From the NCBI GenBank assembly GCA_019636565.1, contig JAHBXG010000004.1, positions 1-36,948 of the forward strand: a stretch of DNA of 36,948 bases, read 5' to 3'. The stretch's first letter is position 1; each line of letters opens with the position of its first letter. The notes beneath the pieces are model-generated. The model worked only from the letters and a program-made list of their open reading frames with translations, made no database searches and was not told where the DNA came from. Made by a program: the position numbers and the translations under genes. The DNA comes from Phycisphaeraceae bacterium (GTDB lineage Bacteria > Planctomycetota > Phycisphaerae > Phycisphaerales > UBA1924). Positions 16,189-24,613 of the stretch are shown here, piece after piece.

Positions 16189-16698
16189 TCAATCGAGTCG
16201 CAGCCCCAAATACATCGTCTCCGGCTTTGGATCGTCGTTGTAGCGAGGAATATCAACAAAGCCGAGAGAGCGGTAGAGCCGGCAGGCGGATTCGAGTTCG
16301 GGCTCGGTGTCGAGCTTCATAAGCGTGTATCCGGCACTCTTTGCGAACCGGATGAGTGCTTGGCAGAGCAAACGTCCAACCCCCCTGCCGCGGGTTTCGG
16401 GCTTGGCGTAGAGGCGTTTCATCTCGCAGATGCGTTCACCGGGACGATCGTGCGACATGGGCCCGAGACGCCGGAGCGCGGCGCAGCCAACCGCTTGATC
16501 GCCATCCATCGCGAGGAGAATGCAGCCTTTGGGCGGCGCGTATTTGCCCGGGAGCGAGCGAAGCTCGCCTTCGAGATTCTGCTGCGCGAAACTCGCGGCC
16601 GCGAGGTGCTCGATGCTCTTGGCATATTCGCGAAAGAGATCGCGTGCGACATCAAGCAGGGGGGGCTGCTCAGCGTGGATGATGACGATCGAAGCCAT
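16189..16698 (-). CDS. GNAT-family N-acetyltransferase
   Basis: 169 residues, one GNAT domain. The acetyl-CoA loop is RGRGVGRLL in motif A (ETRGRGVG), preceded by the strand CEMKRLYAKP and followed by the motif B-like RLYRSLGFVDIPRY. The overall layout recalls the small GNATs that end in E-x-x-x-Y-R-x-x-GF. The acceptor could be a small molecule, antibiotic-like amine or protein N-terminus; nothing in the sequence decides. The start is ATG 16698 with only a weak site upstream. It lies 40 bases after proS and before the AraC-type gene, so the three may share a transcript. Confidence 0.9.
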   Translation of the reverse strand: MASIVIIHAEQPPLLDVARDLFREYAKSIEHLAAASFAQQNLEGELRSLPGKYAPPKGCILLAMDGDQAVGCAALRRLGPMSHDRPGERICEMKRLYAKPETRGRGVGRLLCQALIRFAKSAGYTLMKLDTEPELESACRLYRSLGFVDIPRYNDDPKPETMYLGLRLD

Positions 16699-16738
16699 GC
16701 GTCCGCTTTACATGAGTCGGAGACGACGAACCCCGAAT

Positions 16739-18586
16739 CTATCCGTTGATCACCGCGGCACACTTCGCCGCGACTTCAGCCAGCGACACAACCTCACCCT
16801 TGCCGGTATCACGCCGAGTCTTGTACTCGACACCCCCCTGCTCGAGCGCCTTGTCGCCGATGGTCAAGCGTATCGGAATACCGACGAGGTCCGCATCTTT
16901 GAACTTCACACCGGGGCGTTCGTCGCGGTCGTCGATGAGCACATCAACTCCCATTCCAACCAGTTCGCATGCGATCTTGCCGGCAACTTCATTGTGCTTC
17001 GCATCTTCCGGCTTCATCAGCGTGATGAGAACGTGATACGGCGCGATCGGCGCGGGCCAGCAGATGCCGTTCGCGTCGTTGTTCTGCTCGACGCACGCCG
17101 CCATGGTGCGGCTGACGCCGATTCCGTAGCAGCCCATGATCACGCTGCGCTTCGTCTGCTTGTCATCCATGATGCTGAAGCCCATGGCGTCGGAGTACTT
17201 CGTTCCGAGCTTGAAGATGTGGCCGACCTCGATACCGCGGGCAGCGACGAGCTTGGCGCCGGGCGAGCGCGGCGAGGGATCGCCCTCGACGGCGTTGCGG
17301 ACATCCCCCACTTTCACCTTCGAGGAATCATCGAGTGCCGCGCCGACCTCGCGACGCCAGTTGAAATGCTTCACGTGGTAATCGGCCTTGTCGGCGCCGG
17401 TCGCCCAGAACCCCCCCATCGACGCATCGCTGTCGATCAGCAGAAGCGTGCCCGGCACGTTGTTCACGGTCTTGGGGGAGACGTAGCCGATCGCAAAGCC
17501 CGCGGCACGGGCCGCCTTCTCATCGGCCATCGCGATCTTCTTGAAGCCCGCAAGCGCCTTCACCTTGCCTTCGTTCACATCCTGATCGCCGCGCACTGTC
17601 GCGATGATCCACTTCACGCTCGGTGATTCACCTTCGCCCACGCTGAACACGATCGTCTTCAGCATCCGCTCGGGCTTCACGCCCATCGCCTTACCGACTT
17701 CGGTGATACCGGGCAGATTCGGCGTGTGGACTTCGGCCAGTTCGCCGGTTGCAGGCTCCTGAAACGTGCCCTTCGCCCGCTCGCCGATTTCGCACTTTTC
17801 CACGTTCGCGGCGTACCCCGTCACCGGGCACTTGAGAATCGTGTCTTCGCCGCTCGCACAGTTCACCATGAACTCATGGCTCGCGCTGCCGCCGATCGGT
17901 CCGGATTCGGCTTCCACGGCTGTGAAGTCGAGGCCGCACCGGGTGAAGATGTTGGTGTACGCGCGGAACATCGCGTCATAGGTGGTGTTCAGCCCCCCCG
18001 CTCCTTCCACATCCATGTGGAACGAGTACGCGTCCTTCATGATGAACTCGCGGCAGCGGAGCAGCCCGGCGCGCGGACGGGCCTCGTCGCGGAACTTCGT
18101 TTGCACCTGATACAGATTCAGCGGCAACTGCTTGTAACTGGTGATCGAGCCCTTCATCAGGTCGGTGATGACTTCCTCGTGCGTGGGCGCGAGGGCGTTC
18201 ATGCGCCCCTTGCGGTCTTTCACACGAAAAAGGTTGTCGCCGTAGTCCTGATCGCGCTTCGTGCCGTCAAAGAGTTCGAAAGGCTCCAATGCAGGCATCA
18301 GCATCTCGGTGGCGCCCGCCGCGTCCATTTCTTCGCGCACGATCGCCCCCACCTTGTTGATCACGCGATGGGCGAGGGGCAAGTAGTCGTAGATGCCCGC
18401 ACCGACCTGGCGGATAAACCCGGCCCGGTGCAGCAGGATGTGGCTCGGGGTTTCGGCGTCGTTTGGCGCTTCACGCGTCGTCGGAATGAGTGACTTGCTC
18501 CAGCGATGGCAAACGCCGGAACGGGTGGAGGAAACAACTGCTTTTTTCGCGGCGGCAGCGCCGGGGGCCTGCATGGTGGACGTCAT
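16739..18586 (-). CDS. proS: prolyl-tRNA synthetase, bacterial type with editing domain
   Basis: Charges tRNA-Pro; class II synthetase. From ATG 18586 it has 615 residues, including the INS (YbaK-like) editing insertion between motifs 2 and 3, so it belongs to the bacterial ProS class. Motif 1 is around VGAGIYDYLPLAHRV, motif 2 is FRDEARPRAGLLRCREF, and motif 3 is GCYGIGVSRTMAACVEQ. The C-terminal anticodon-binding domain begins at about APIAPYHVLITLMK. The N-terminus before the conserved SKSLIPTTREAP is longer than usual and Ala/Lys-rich. ATG 18574 is an alternative start, and no strong Shine-Dalgarno is seen. It is preceded on the same strand by the QueC-like gene with a 78-base gap holding a small hairpin. 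Confidence 0.97.
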   Translation of the reverse strand: MTSTMQAPGAAAAKKAVVSSTRSGVCHRWSKSLIPTTREAPNDAETPSHILLHRAGFIRQVGAGIYDYLPLAHRVINKVGAIVREEMDAAGATEMLMPALEPFELFDGTKRDQDYGDNLFRVKDRKGRMNALAPTHEEVITDLMKGSITSYKQLPLNLYQVQTKFRDEARPRAGLLRCREFIMKDAYSFHMDVEGAGGLNTTYDAMFRAYTNIFTRCGLDFTAVEAESGPIGGSASHEFMVNCASGEDTILKCPVTGYAANVEKCEIGERAKGTFQEPATGELAEVHTPNLPGITEVGKAMGVKPERMLKTIVFSVGEGESPSVKWIIATVRGDQDVNEGKVKALAGFKKIAMADEKAARAAGFAIGYVSPKTVNNVPGTLLLIDSDASMGGFWATGADKADYHVKHFNWRREVGAALDDSSKVKVGDVRNAVEGDPSPRSPGAKLVAARGIEVGHIFKLGTKYSDAMGFSIMDDKQTKRSVIMGCYGIGVSRTMAACVEQNNDANGICWPAPIAPYHVLITLMKPEDAKHNEVAGKIACELVGMGVDVLIDDRDERPGVKFKDADLVGIPIRLTIGDKALEQGGVEYKTRRDTGKGEVVSLAEVAAKCAAVING

Positions 18587-18619
18587 AGGCCCCAAGGTTA
18601 GGTGGCTGCATAGGTTCCC

Positions 18620-18634
18620 CGCCTCTTCGAGGCG
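18620..18634 (-). promoter_or_regulatory. small hairpin in the proS leader
   Basis: CGCCTC-TTC-GAGGCG gives a 6-base stem with a 3-base loop, 34 bases before the proS ATG. No U tract follows on the minus strand, so it is not a standard terminator. It may be an attenuation or leader structure, or chance. Confidence 0.25.
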
Positions 18635-18664
18635 TGAATCCAACCGTTACATGTGCAGGTCCAA

Positions 18665-19345
18665 TCAAGCCGACGTTGTCGACTCGCTGCGTGCCGGCGA
18701 CCATCCCAGGCTTTGCAGGACCGGAATCCAGCGCTCGGCGCGTTGAAGGGCGTGCTCGTCCTTGGCACCGGCCCCCCACCACCAGCAGAGTTCGACGGGA
18801 ACGTTCATGTCGATCACGAGATCGGCGATCTGCTTGTCGCTGAGATCGGCGAAGGGCGTATCGACTTTGATTGCCGGCTTGCCGTGCTCGGCGCTATCGA
18901 GGCTGGCGAGACGCGTCACGAGCAGGGCGCGATCGACAACCCGGGCGATCTTTTCGAGTTCGGGAGCACCGGCGAACTGCACGGGCCACACAACCAGGTC
19001 GCAGCCCAGCTGCGCCGCCTGATAGGTCGCGCCGATCAGATTCAGGGTTTCACTCAGACCGGCACCGAACGAACCGTGCGCACCCGGGCCGCGAAGTTCG
19101 CCGCGGGCTTCGGCAGTATCCAGTTCGTAGAGCTTGGCCTGTTTCTCAACTGCCTGGCGGCGGCTGCGATTAGTCTCATCGCCCACGGGCATGAACAACA
19201 CAATCGGGCGCGCGGCCTTCTCATCGCCTCCGGCGCTGACGATGGCTTCGCGTGCCGCGGCGCACGCTACAAGTGACGCGATTGATCCGTCGGAGATCAC
19301 CAGCGTGCGGGAGAGAGACGGCGAGTTGTTTGAAGTTGTCCCCAT
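18665..19345 (-). CDS. degenerate QueC/ExsB-like protein (PP-loop fold, motifs lost)
   Basis: 226 residues from ATG 19345, where GGGGGT lies 8 bases upstream; ATG 19381 is an alternative. The layout follows 7-cyano-7-deazaguanine synthase. The N-terminal strand-loop-helix is VISDGSIASLVACAA where QueC has SGGLDS. There is a central helix region with GCDLVVWPVQ. Then comes VDTPFADLSDKQIADLVIDM followed by VPVELCWWWG, matching the QueC ETPL..S..EI..LG..L.VP.E.TW.C stretch. The ATP-gripping SGGxDS is gone and the zinc-binding Cys cluster near the C-terminus is replaced by GAGAKDEHALQRAE. It should therefore not make preQ0 by the known mechanism. I infer a paralogue with another role, perhaps binding. 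It lies upstream of proS. The family call is from pattern only. Confidence 0.6.
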   Translation of the reverse strand: MGTTSNNSPSLSRTLVISDGSIASLVACAAAREAIVSAGGDEKAARPIVLFMPVGDETNRSRRQAVEKQAKLYELDTAEARGELRGPGAHGSFGAGLSETLNLIGATYQAAQLGCDLVVWPVQFAGAPELEKIARVVDRALLVTRLASLDSAEHGKPAIKVDTPFADLSDKQIADLVIDMNVPVELCWWWGAGAKDEHALQRAERWIPVLQSLGWSPARSESTTSA

Positions 19346-19421
19346 CGAGTGACCCCCACCCAACGTTGCTGCCGGATTCATTCGCACCCGGTCGCCTTCC
19401 GGATGCCCGGCGCGACAAGAA

Positions 19422-19445
19422 TATGCGATCGGCCATGATCGCATA
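19422..19445. promoter_or_regulatory. perfect 9-base inverted repeat (operator or hairpin)
   Basis: TATGCGATC (19422-19430), six bases GGCCAT, then GATCGCATA (19437-19445). It lies 77 bases before the QueC-like ATG and 45 bases after the S10 peptidase stop, both on the minus strand. As RNA it is a stem followed by ATTCTTG, which could be a weak terminator of the long upstream operon. As DNA it has the symmetry of a dimeric repressor site. Confidence 0.5.
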
Positions 19446-19489
19446 CGTCCCGCGGGCGCGCGGGTTCCTCGTGGAAGCGTTTTCGGCAG

Positions 19490-21046
19490 TTACGGGGCGT
19501 GAGAATAAAACTTTGAAGCATTCTGCTTCAGCGCCACGAGATCTTCCTTGCGCACGTACATCATGTGGCCCGACTTGTAATAGTTCATCGTGATGTTTTT
19601 GCGCAGTGAAGGTTCCAGATTCATGTGGGCAACGGTGTATTCGCTCGCGAGAAACGGAGTCGCCAAGTCGAAGTAGCCACATTCGATTGAGACCCGCAGA
19701 TACGGATTCCTACTGATTGCTCCGGAGAGCGTCCGGCTGACATCCGGGTACGACGAATCCGAAGGGAATTTCCAGGGCCTGACGCGACCGGTCAGGATTT
19801 CGTAGTTGACGTCGGACTCGAATTTCAGTTCACCCCGGACATAGGCGTTGAGAGCCGCCGTGTAGGGCCCCAGAATCGCGGCGTAGCTCGGATCGTACTC
19901 GGTGCGGTCCGATACCTCGTTGACGTCAAAGCCCTTGTACCGGCTGTCGAGCCGCCCCACCGTGCGGCCCTGGTCGCGAAGCAATTCCTTCGTAAACGAG
20001 AAGATCGGAACCCGTAGGTTGCTCCGGATGATGTACTCCTTGCTCAATCCGATCAGGTCCGAGAGCTTCTGCGCGATGGCGTCTGTTTCCTCTTTCGAGA
20101 GCGCATCGCCCCTGCCGAGCGCGACTAGGTACTCATTTCTCGCAAACGAGCGTGCCAGTTCAACGGTCTTTTCAAGATCTTGGTCGAACGGCGCCTTGAG
20201 TTTCTTGTGATAGAACGCCGTCGCCGAATAGGTCGGCAGGAAGAGCCAGTATGCCTCGTCGTTGCCCGCATCGAACGAGAGCGTCTGGAAATTCAGGACC
20301 ATGGAGATCAGGGTGATGCCGTTGAGATAGATGCCCAGGCGGTCCTGAAGATCGCCAGAGAGTGCCGCGGCCCGGGTCGTCCCGTAGCTCTCTCCCGCCA
20401 GAAACTTGGGCGACAGCCAGCGGTCATTACGCACGAGCCAGAGACGGATGAAATCGGCAACCGACCTCGCGTCTTCATTCAAGCCGTGAAACTTGCTCGC
20501 ATCCTCGCCGTCCGCAGCGCGGCTAAAGCCCGTGCTCACCGGATCGATGAAGACCAAGTCTGTCAGATCGAGCCAAGACGACTCGTTATCCACCATCGTC
20601 GCCGGCGGAACGGGCATCTGGCCTTCATCGCCGAAGACCACTCGGCGCGGTCCCAGCGCCCCCATGTGCAGCCAGACCGAGCTTGATCCCGGGCCGCCGT
20701 TGAATGTGAATGTCACCGGGCGCTTGGATTGCTCGGGCCGAACCCATTCGCCGTTGGGGCCTGTCTTTTCCAGTTTCTCATAAGCGATGTAAAAGATGCT
20801 GGCCTTGCTCTTGCCGAAATCATCAGGCTGGGGCATCAGGCCGGTCGTCGCGCGATAGTGGATAGTCTGACCGCCGACCGAGATGTCGTGCTCCGTGACA
20901 ACCGGAGGCTTCTCGGCATCCTTCGACTCGCTCTTGGCCTTGGAATCGGCCTTTGCTTCGGGCTTCTGGATTTCCGCATCCTGTGCCGCGGCGAACGGAG
21001 TGAGAGCGAAACATGCCGCGGCCAAGAGGATCAAGTTCATCTTCAT
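19490..21046 (-). CDS. secreted serine carboxypeptidase, peptidase family S10
   Basis: Predicted to remove C-terminal residues from peptides outside the cytoplasm. From ATG 21046 (518 residues) it has a Sec signal peptide, MKMNLILLAAACFALTPFAA, with likely cleavage after AAA or AAAQ. A Lys/Glu/Ala-rich linker of about 25 residues follows. The S10 core has the substrate-binding FNGGPGSSSVWLH, the nucleophile Ser220 in LAGESYGT, the Asp in ECGYFDLATPF, and the His in YKSGHMMYV. The Glu before the nucleophile, typical of acid carboxypeptidases, is present. Its start is 22 bases after the stop of the phosphodiesterase gene, so it is probably the last gene of the long yajC operon. The gap after it holds a palindrome that may end transcription. 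Confidence 0.93.
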   Translation of the reverse strand: MKMNLILLAAACFALTPFAAAQDAEIQKPEAKADSKAKSESKDAEKPPVVTEHDISVGGQTIHYRATTGLMPQPDDFGKSKASIFYIAYEKLEKTGPNGEWVRPEQSKRPVTFTFNGGPGSSSVWLHMGALGPRRVVFGDEGQMPVPPATMVDNESSWLDLTDLVFIDPVSTGFSRAADGEDASKFHGLNEDARSVADFIRLWLVRNDRWLSPKFLAGESYGTTRAAALSGDLQDRLGIYLNGITLISMVLNFQTLSFDAGNDEAYWLFLPTYSATAFYHKKLKAPFDQDLEKTVELARSFARNEYLVALGRGDALSKEETDAIAQKLSDLIGLSKEYIIRSNLRVPIFSFTKELLRDQGRTVGRLDSRYKGFDVNEVSDRTEYDPSYAAILGPYTAALNAYVRGELKFESDVNYEILTGRVRPWKFPSDSSYPDVSRTLSGAISRNPYLRVSIECGYFDLATPFLASEYTVAHMNLEPSLRKNITMNYYKSGHMMYVRKEDLVALKQNASKFYSHAP

Positions 21047-21068
21047 GGCAGCATGGTACCGAGTTCCC

Positions 21069-21608
21069 TTACGACGGCTGCAAAGCAAACGCCTTGTCCA
21101 ACTCATGGATTGCGCCGCCGGCAAGCAGACGGCTGCGCATGAGCCGAATCTCGGTGATTTCGAATGGCGCGTCAGGAAGCGGTCGGGTTGAGCGTTCGAC
21201 GCTTCGGCCAGGGAATCGGGCCAGCGTCAGATGCGGAAGAAACACGGATTTGCGGAGGCGATCGAGCGCAAGCCTCTGTGAGAGCCTTCGTTGGATTTCC
21301 GCCAGCGGGGCCGGCAAGTCGGTTGTTGCCGCGAGAAGACGGGGAGCGCCGCGATCCGGGAGCATGATCATGTGGCGGGGCTGGAGCTTCAGCGGCGCAA
21401 AGCCTTTGATGCTTCGACCAATGGATTCGCGGATGTCGGGAAGTTCGCGCTCATCATGCTCGCCAAGGAAAATGAGCGTCAGGTGGACCTGCTCCGGGTT
21501 TCCCACAGTCACATCACCCGGCAGCATTTCGCGTGCCGCTTCGAGCCACCGCTCCACAATCGGGCGAGGTGGGTACGCGGCCACGAAGAGCCTGAGCAGG
21601 CGGCTCAT
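21069..21608 (-). CDS. thpR: RNA 2',3'-cyclic phosphodiesterase (2'-5' RNA ligase family)
   Basis: 179 residues, two-histidine (2H) phosphoesterase superfamily. Both HxTx motifs are present: His42-Leu-Thr44 in VHLTLIFLG and His126-Leu-Thr128 in PHLTLARF, with the opening RLFVAAYPP typical of ThpR/LigT. The family hydrolyses 2',3'-cyclic phosphate ends of RNA and can join 2'-5' linkages in vitro; the cellular role is unclear. It starts at ATG 21608, 9 bases after the UDP-glucuronate decarboxylase gene, and runs into the S10 gene after 22 bases. Position inside an operon of envelope genes does not explain its function. Confidence 0.93.
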   Translation of the reverse strand: MSRLLRLFVAAYPPRPIVERWLEAAREMLPGDVTVGNPEQVHLTLIFLGEHDERELPDIRESIGRSIKGFAPLKLQPRHMIMLPDRGAPRLLAATTDLPAPLAEIQRRLSQRLALDRLRKSVFLPHLTLARFPGRSVERSTRPLPDAPFEITEIRLMRSRLLAGGAIHELDKAFALQPS

Positions 21609-21617
21609 GGGGGAATG

Positions 21618-22589
21618 CTAGAAGTTGGGCGTTGGCGCGCGGAACTGGTCGAGATCCAGCGCTCTGAAGTACTCGATGGTCTTTGCAAGCCCGGTCTCGA
21701 GCCCGACCTTTGGTTCCCATCCGAGTTTGGCTTTCGCGAGCGTGATATCGGGTTGACGCTGCGTCGGGTCGTCGGCCGGAAGTTCTCTCGCCACGAGTTT
21801 GGAACTCGAACCGGTCATCTTGATCACCGTCTCGGCGAGCAATTGAATGCTCATCTCGTTTGGATTGCCCAGGTTGACCGGACCGTAGAAATTGTCGGGC
21901 CCATTCATCATCGCGATCAGTCCATCGATCAGATCGTCCACGTAGCAGAACGATCGCGTCTGCGTGCCCTGGCCAAAGATCGAGATGTCCTGCCCTCCAA
22001 GGGCCTGCCGGATGAAGTTGCTCACGACGCGCCCGTCGAATGGGTGCATTCGAGGCCCGTAAGTGTTGAAGATCCGTACAACGCGGATATTCAACTTGTT
22101 CATGCGGTGGTAATCGAAGAAGAGCGTTTCCGCCGCACGCTTCCCCTCGTCGTAGCAGGCACGTGGACCGATCGGATTGACATTCCCCCGGTAGCTCTCC
22201 ACCTGCGGGTGCACTTCCGGGTCGCCGTAGACCTCGCTGGTGGAAGCCTGCAGAATCTTCGCGCGGCACCGCCGCGCCATTCCGAGCAGGTTGATTGCAC
22301 CCAGCACGCTGGTCTTCATCGTCTTGATGGGGTTGTACTGGTAGTGGCCCGGTGCCGCGGGGCACGCGAGGTTGTAGATCTCATCGACTTCGAGCCACAG
22401 CGGGTGCGTGATATCGTGCCGAATCAACTCGAAATTGGGGCGACCGAGCAGGTGCGCGATGTTGTTCTTCTGGCTTGTGAAGAAGTTGTCCACGCAGATC
22501 ACGTCGTGCCCGGCGGTCACAAGCCGGTCGCACAGGTGCGAACCGAGAAAGCCAGCGCCACCCGTCACCACAATCCGCCGGATTCTCAT
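21618..22589 (-). CDS. UDP-glucuronate decarboxylase (UDP-xylose synthase), extended SDR family
   Basis: Converts UDP-glucuronate to UDP-xylose using bound NAD, feeding surface polysaccharide synthesis. 323 residues. The NAD-binding [10 protein letters not shown] is at residues 10-19, then the [10 protein letters not shown] ribose region. The UXS-like words [29 protein letters not shown] (Glu119) and the catalytic pair Tyr146/Lys150 in [14 protein letters not shown] follow. Next come [10 protein letters not shown] and [15 protein letters not shown]. This pattern is closer to UXS than to GalE or RmlB. ATG 22589 overlaps the aldo/keto reductase TGA as ATGA, so the two are coupled. No glycosyltransferase is adjacent, so where the xylose goes cannot be told. 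Confidence 0.92.
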   Translation of the reverse strand: MRIRRIVVTGGAGFLGSHLCDRLVTAGHDVICVDNFFTSQKNNIAHLLGRPNFELIRHDITHPLWLEVDEIYNLACPAAPGHYQYNPIKTMKTSVLGAINLLGMARRCRAKILQASTSEVYGDPEVHPQVESYRGNVNPIGPRACYDEGKRAAETLFFDYHRMNKLNIRVVRIFNTYGPRMHPFDGRVVSNFIRQALGGQDISIFGQGTQTRSFCYVDDLIDGLIAMMNGPDNFYGPVNLGNPNEMSIQLLAETVIKMTGSSSKLVARELPADDPTQRQPDITLAKAKLGWEPKVGLETGLAKTIEYFRALDLDQFRAPTPNF

Positions 22590-23440
22590 GCGCCTGTCTC
22601 CATGTTCCGTCTTTGCATTGCCAGTTCATCGACCGCGCGTGAGGCGGCCTCGCAGTTCTCTCGCAAGTGATCGATATTTGTCGTGCCCACCACCACGCTG
22701 CAAACTCCCGGTATCGCCAAGGTCCGCGTCATCGCTCCTCGAACCGGTTCGCGCCCCAGCGTGTCCAGATGCCCGCTCGCGAGTGCCTTCTTTGCCAGGA
22801 TTCCGACGCCCCGCTCCGCCGCTTGACTGGCGATGTCGCGCATCGCATTGTCCGCGCCGAACTCGAGCATCAGCACATCGGCCCAAGCAAGCGCCGCGCT
22901 CGCCCCTGCCGCCGATTTCACGGATGCTCCGATCGTACGAATGACGCCCGCCGCCCTTGCACGTTGCATGGCCCGCAACGCGCCCGAGAATCCGTTCTCC
23001 GACTTCTCCGTGATTCCATCCGAATGCAGCAGTACGCATCCCAGTTGCGGAACAGCCAAACGCGACAGGCTCTGCTCGATGCTGGCTTCGATCGCCGATT
23101 CCGAAAAATCAAACGTCGATTTCGCGCCGTCCCACGATTCTCCCGCCTTTGTGATGACAAACCACGGATGCGGTCGGCTTCGCAGAAGTCGCCCGAGGCG
23201 TGCTTCGGAATTGCCATAGGCGGGAGCGGTGTCGAGAATGTTGATTCCCAAGCCTTCCGCGGCGGTGAGCAGTGCCGCGGCTTCTTCATCGCTGGGAATC
23301 CGCACCCCGCCCGGGTACTTCACCCCGGCGTCGCGGCCGAACTTGACGGTCCCAAGCCCCAAAATGCTTACTGAGACACCGGTCCTGCCGAGCGGACGCG
23401 ACGCAATGCTCGAGGATGAATTCAGGGGCGAGAAAGCCAA
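22586..23440 (-). CDS. aldo/keto reductase
   Basis: NAD(P)H-dependent reductase with a TIM barrel. About 284 residues from TTG 23440. The family tetrad is visible: Asp and Tyr in [17 protein letters not shown], Lys in FVITKAG, and His in CVLLHSDG. The opening is [22 protein letters not shown]. The start is uncertain because the frame stays open far upstream over the FAD oxidoreductase gene. TTG 23440 puts the start 18 bases inside that gene, and a CTG at 23425 overlapping its TGA is another option. The stop overlaps the UDP-glucuronate decarboxylase start. The substrate is unknown; coupling with an FAD enzyme on one side and a sugar-nucleotide enzyme on the other suggests a shared pathway. 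Confidence 0.87.
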   Translation of the reverse strand: MAFSPLNSSSSIASRPLGRTGVSVSILGLGTVKFGRDAGVKYPGGVRIPSDEEAAALLTAAEGLGINILDTAPAYGNSEARLGRLLRSRPHPWFVITKAGESWDGAKSTFDFSESAIEASIEQSLSRLAVPQLGCVLLHSDGITEKSENGFSGALRAMQRARAAGVIRTIGASVKSAAGASAALAWADVLMLEFGADNAMRDIASQAAERGVGILAKKALASGHLDTLGREPVRGAMTRTLAIPGVCSVVVGTTNIDHLRENCEAASRAVDELAMQRRNMETGA

Positions 23441-24588
23441 GGAGGCAAAGCGTAGTCGGGGCGGGAGGAGGGTCCGAATGAAGGCGGCGTGGACTTCGAG
23501 GGTGAGAGTCGGGATGCAACAAGCCGCAACACACCCTCGGCCGCGGCGGGCGCCATGACCAATTTCGTTGGCCAGACGGCAATCACGCCCAGCGATTCGA
23601 TCGAGCGAACCACCGGTGAATCGGGTCGCTTGCCTGCCGCATCCCTGCCCTCGGTTCGGGCAATGCGCACGGTGCGGAACTGCCATGCGTCGGTGCTCAT
23701 GCCCGGGAAGCACATGTCGAGTTCCGATTTCGCCGCGGCAATCTGCTCATCGACGTCGCGATTCACACCGCTTTCTGCCAGCGCTCCGCCGAGATACCAA
23801 TGCACCACGCCATCGACCCGGGCGCTCGTAATCGAGAGACGCGGCTTGTCGGTTGCCGCCGCGACCCAATGACCGAAGAGCATTCCCGGGGCACCGCTGG
23901 CCGCGACCATGTGCAGGTCGCGCCGCTGCATCCAATGTTCGGGCTGCTGCCCGAGCAATCGCAGCAACTCGGCATTTCCTGCCCCCGAACAAAGCACGGC
24001 GGCTCCAGCGTCAAATTCGCCCGCATCGGTCGTCACCATCGTGCGGCTGGCAAGTGGCGTGATTGATCGCACAGTGGCCCGCACCAGCGGGCCGGACGAG
24101 GCCTCCGCAAGGCATCGGAGAACCGACACGGGATTGACCACGGTCTCGCCGATTCGATAGACCGTACGGCCGCGTCTTTCCAGGAATGATGGGATCTCGG
24201 CGGAGTTCGCCGGGCCGACGTGGCTGGTCAACACCTTTGAGGCAATCGCTCCTGTCAGTTTGGAAAGCAGACCCGCGTCGGTCCACATGAGCATGGACTT
24301 GGCTGCCACTTCCACGCGCGAAAGATCCGGACCCACAGTTCCCGCCATCGCTTCGTCCCACACGCGCGCCGATTCCTCGGCGGCTGCGGCAGCGCGCGCG
24401 GCTTCGGAACTCAGCGCGTATTTCACGCCCCGGTGCAGGATCCCTTGGGATGCAACGGTCTGGCCATCTCCAAACTTGGAATGTTCCAGGAGGACGACGG
24501 AGTAACCCGCGTTCGCAAGCGCCCAGCGGCACCAAAGCCCCGCGACTCCCCCACCGACAATCACGACATCCACGCGCAAGGCGGTCAA
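23422..24588 (-). CDS. FAD-dependent oxidoreductase (DAO/GlpD-like fold)
   Basis: 388 residues. An N-terminal Rossmann fold with VVIVGGGVAGLWCRWALANA and the acidic strand end VVLLEHS, then GQTVASQGILHRGVKYAL. This arrangement is seen in D-amino acid oxidase and glycerol-3-phosphate dehydrogenase-like proteins. A second FAD contact is LCSGAGNAELL. The substrate is not recognisable. The start is TTG 24588, strongly supported by GGAGGAG 7 bases upstream; no ATG is near the beginning of the fold. The C-terminal 30 residues are Ser/Pro-rich. It lies 25 bases after the LysM gene and overlaps the aldo/keto reductase start. Confidence 0.87.
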   Translation of the reverse strand: MTALRVDVVIVGGGVAGLWCRWALANAGYSVVLLEHSKFGDGQTVASQGILHRGVKYALSSEAARAAAAAEESARVWDEAMAGTVGPDLSRVEVAAKSMLMWTDAGLLSKLTGAIASKVLTSHVGPANSAEIPSFLERRGRTVYRIGETVVNPVSVLRCLAEASSGPLVRATVRSITPLASRTMVTTDAGEFDAGAAVLCSGAGNAELLRLLGQQPEHWMQRRDLHMVAASGAPGMLFGHWVAAATDKPRLSITSARVDGVVHWYLGGALAESGVNRDVDEQIAAAKSELDMCFPGMSTDAWQFRTVRIARTEGRDAAGKRPDSPVVRSIESLGVIAVWPTKLVMAPAAAEGVLRLVASRLSPSKSTPPSFGPSSRPDYALPPWLSRP

Positions 24589-24595
24589 TCCGCAA

Positions 24596-24602
24596 CTCCT
24601 CC
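24596..24602 (-). promoter_or_regulatory. strong ribosome binding site fixing a TTG start
   Basis: GGAGGAG on the minus strand, 7 bases before TTG 24588 of the FAD oxidoreductase. It is after the LysM stop codon, so it serves that start only. Confidence 0.75.
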
Positions 24603-24613
24603 ACCGGCAAGGC

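Noticed and set aside
16520..17626. 368-codon frame on + across proS and the GNAT gene
   Set aside because: Antisense to prolyl-tRNA synthetase; no recognisable domain.
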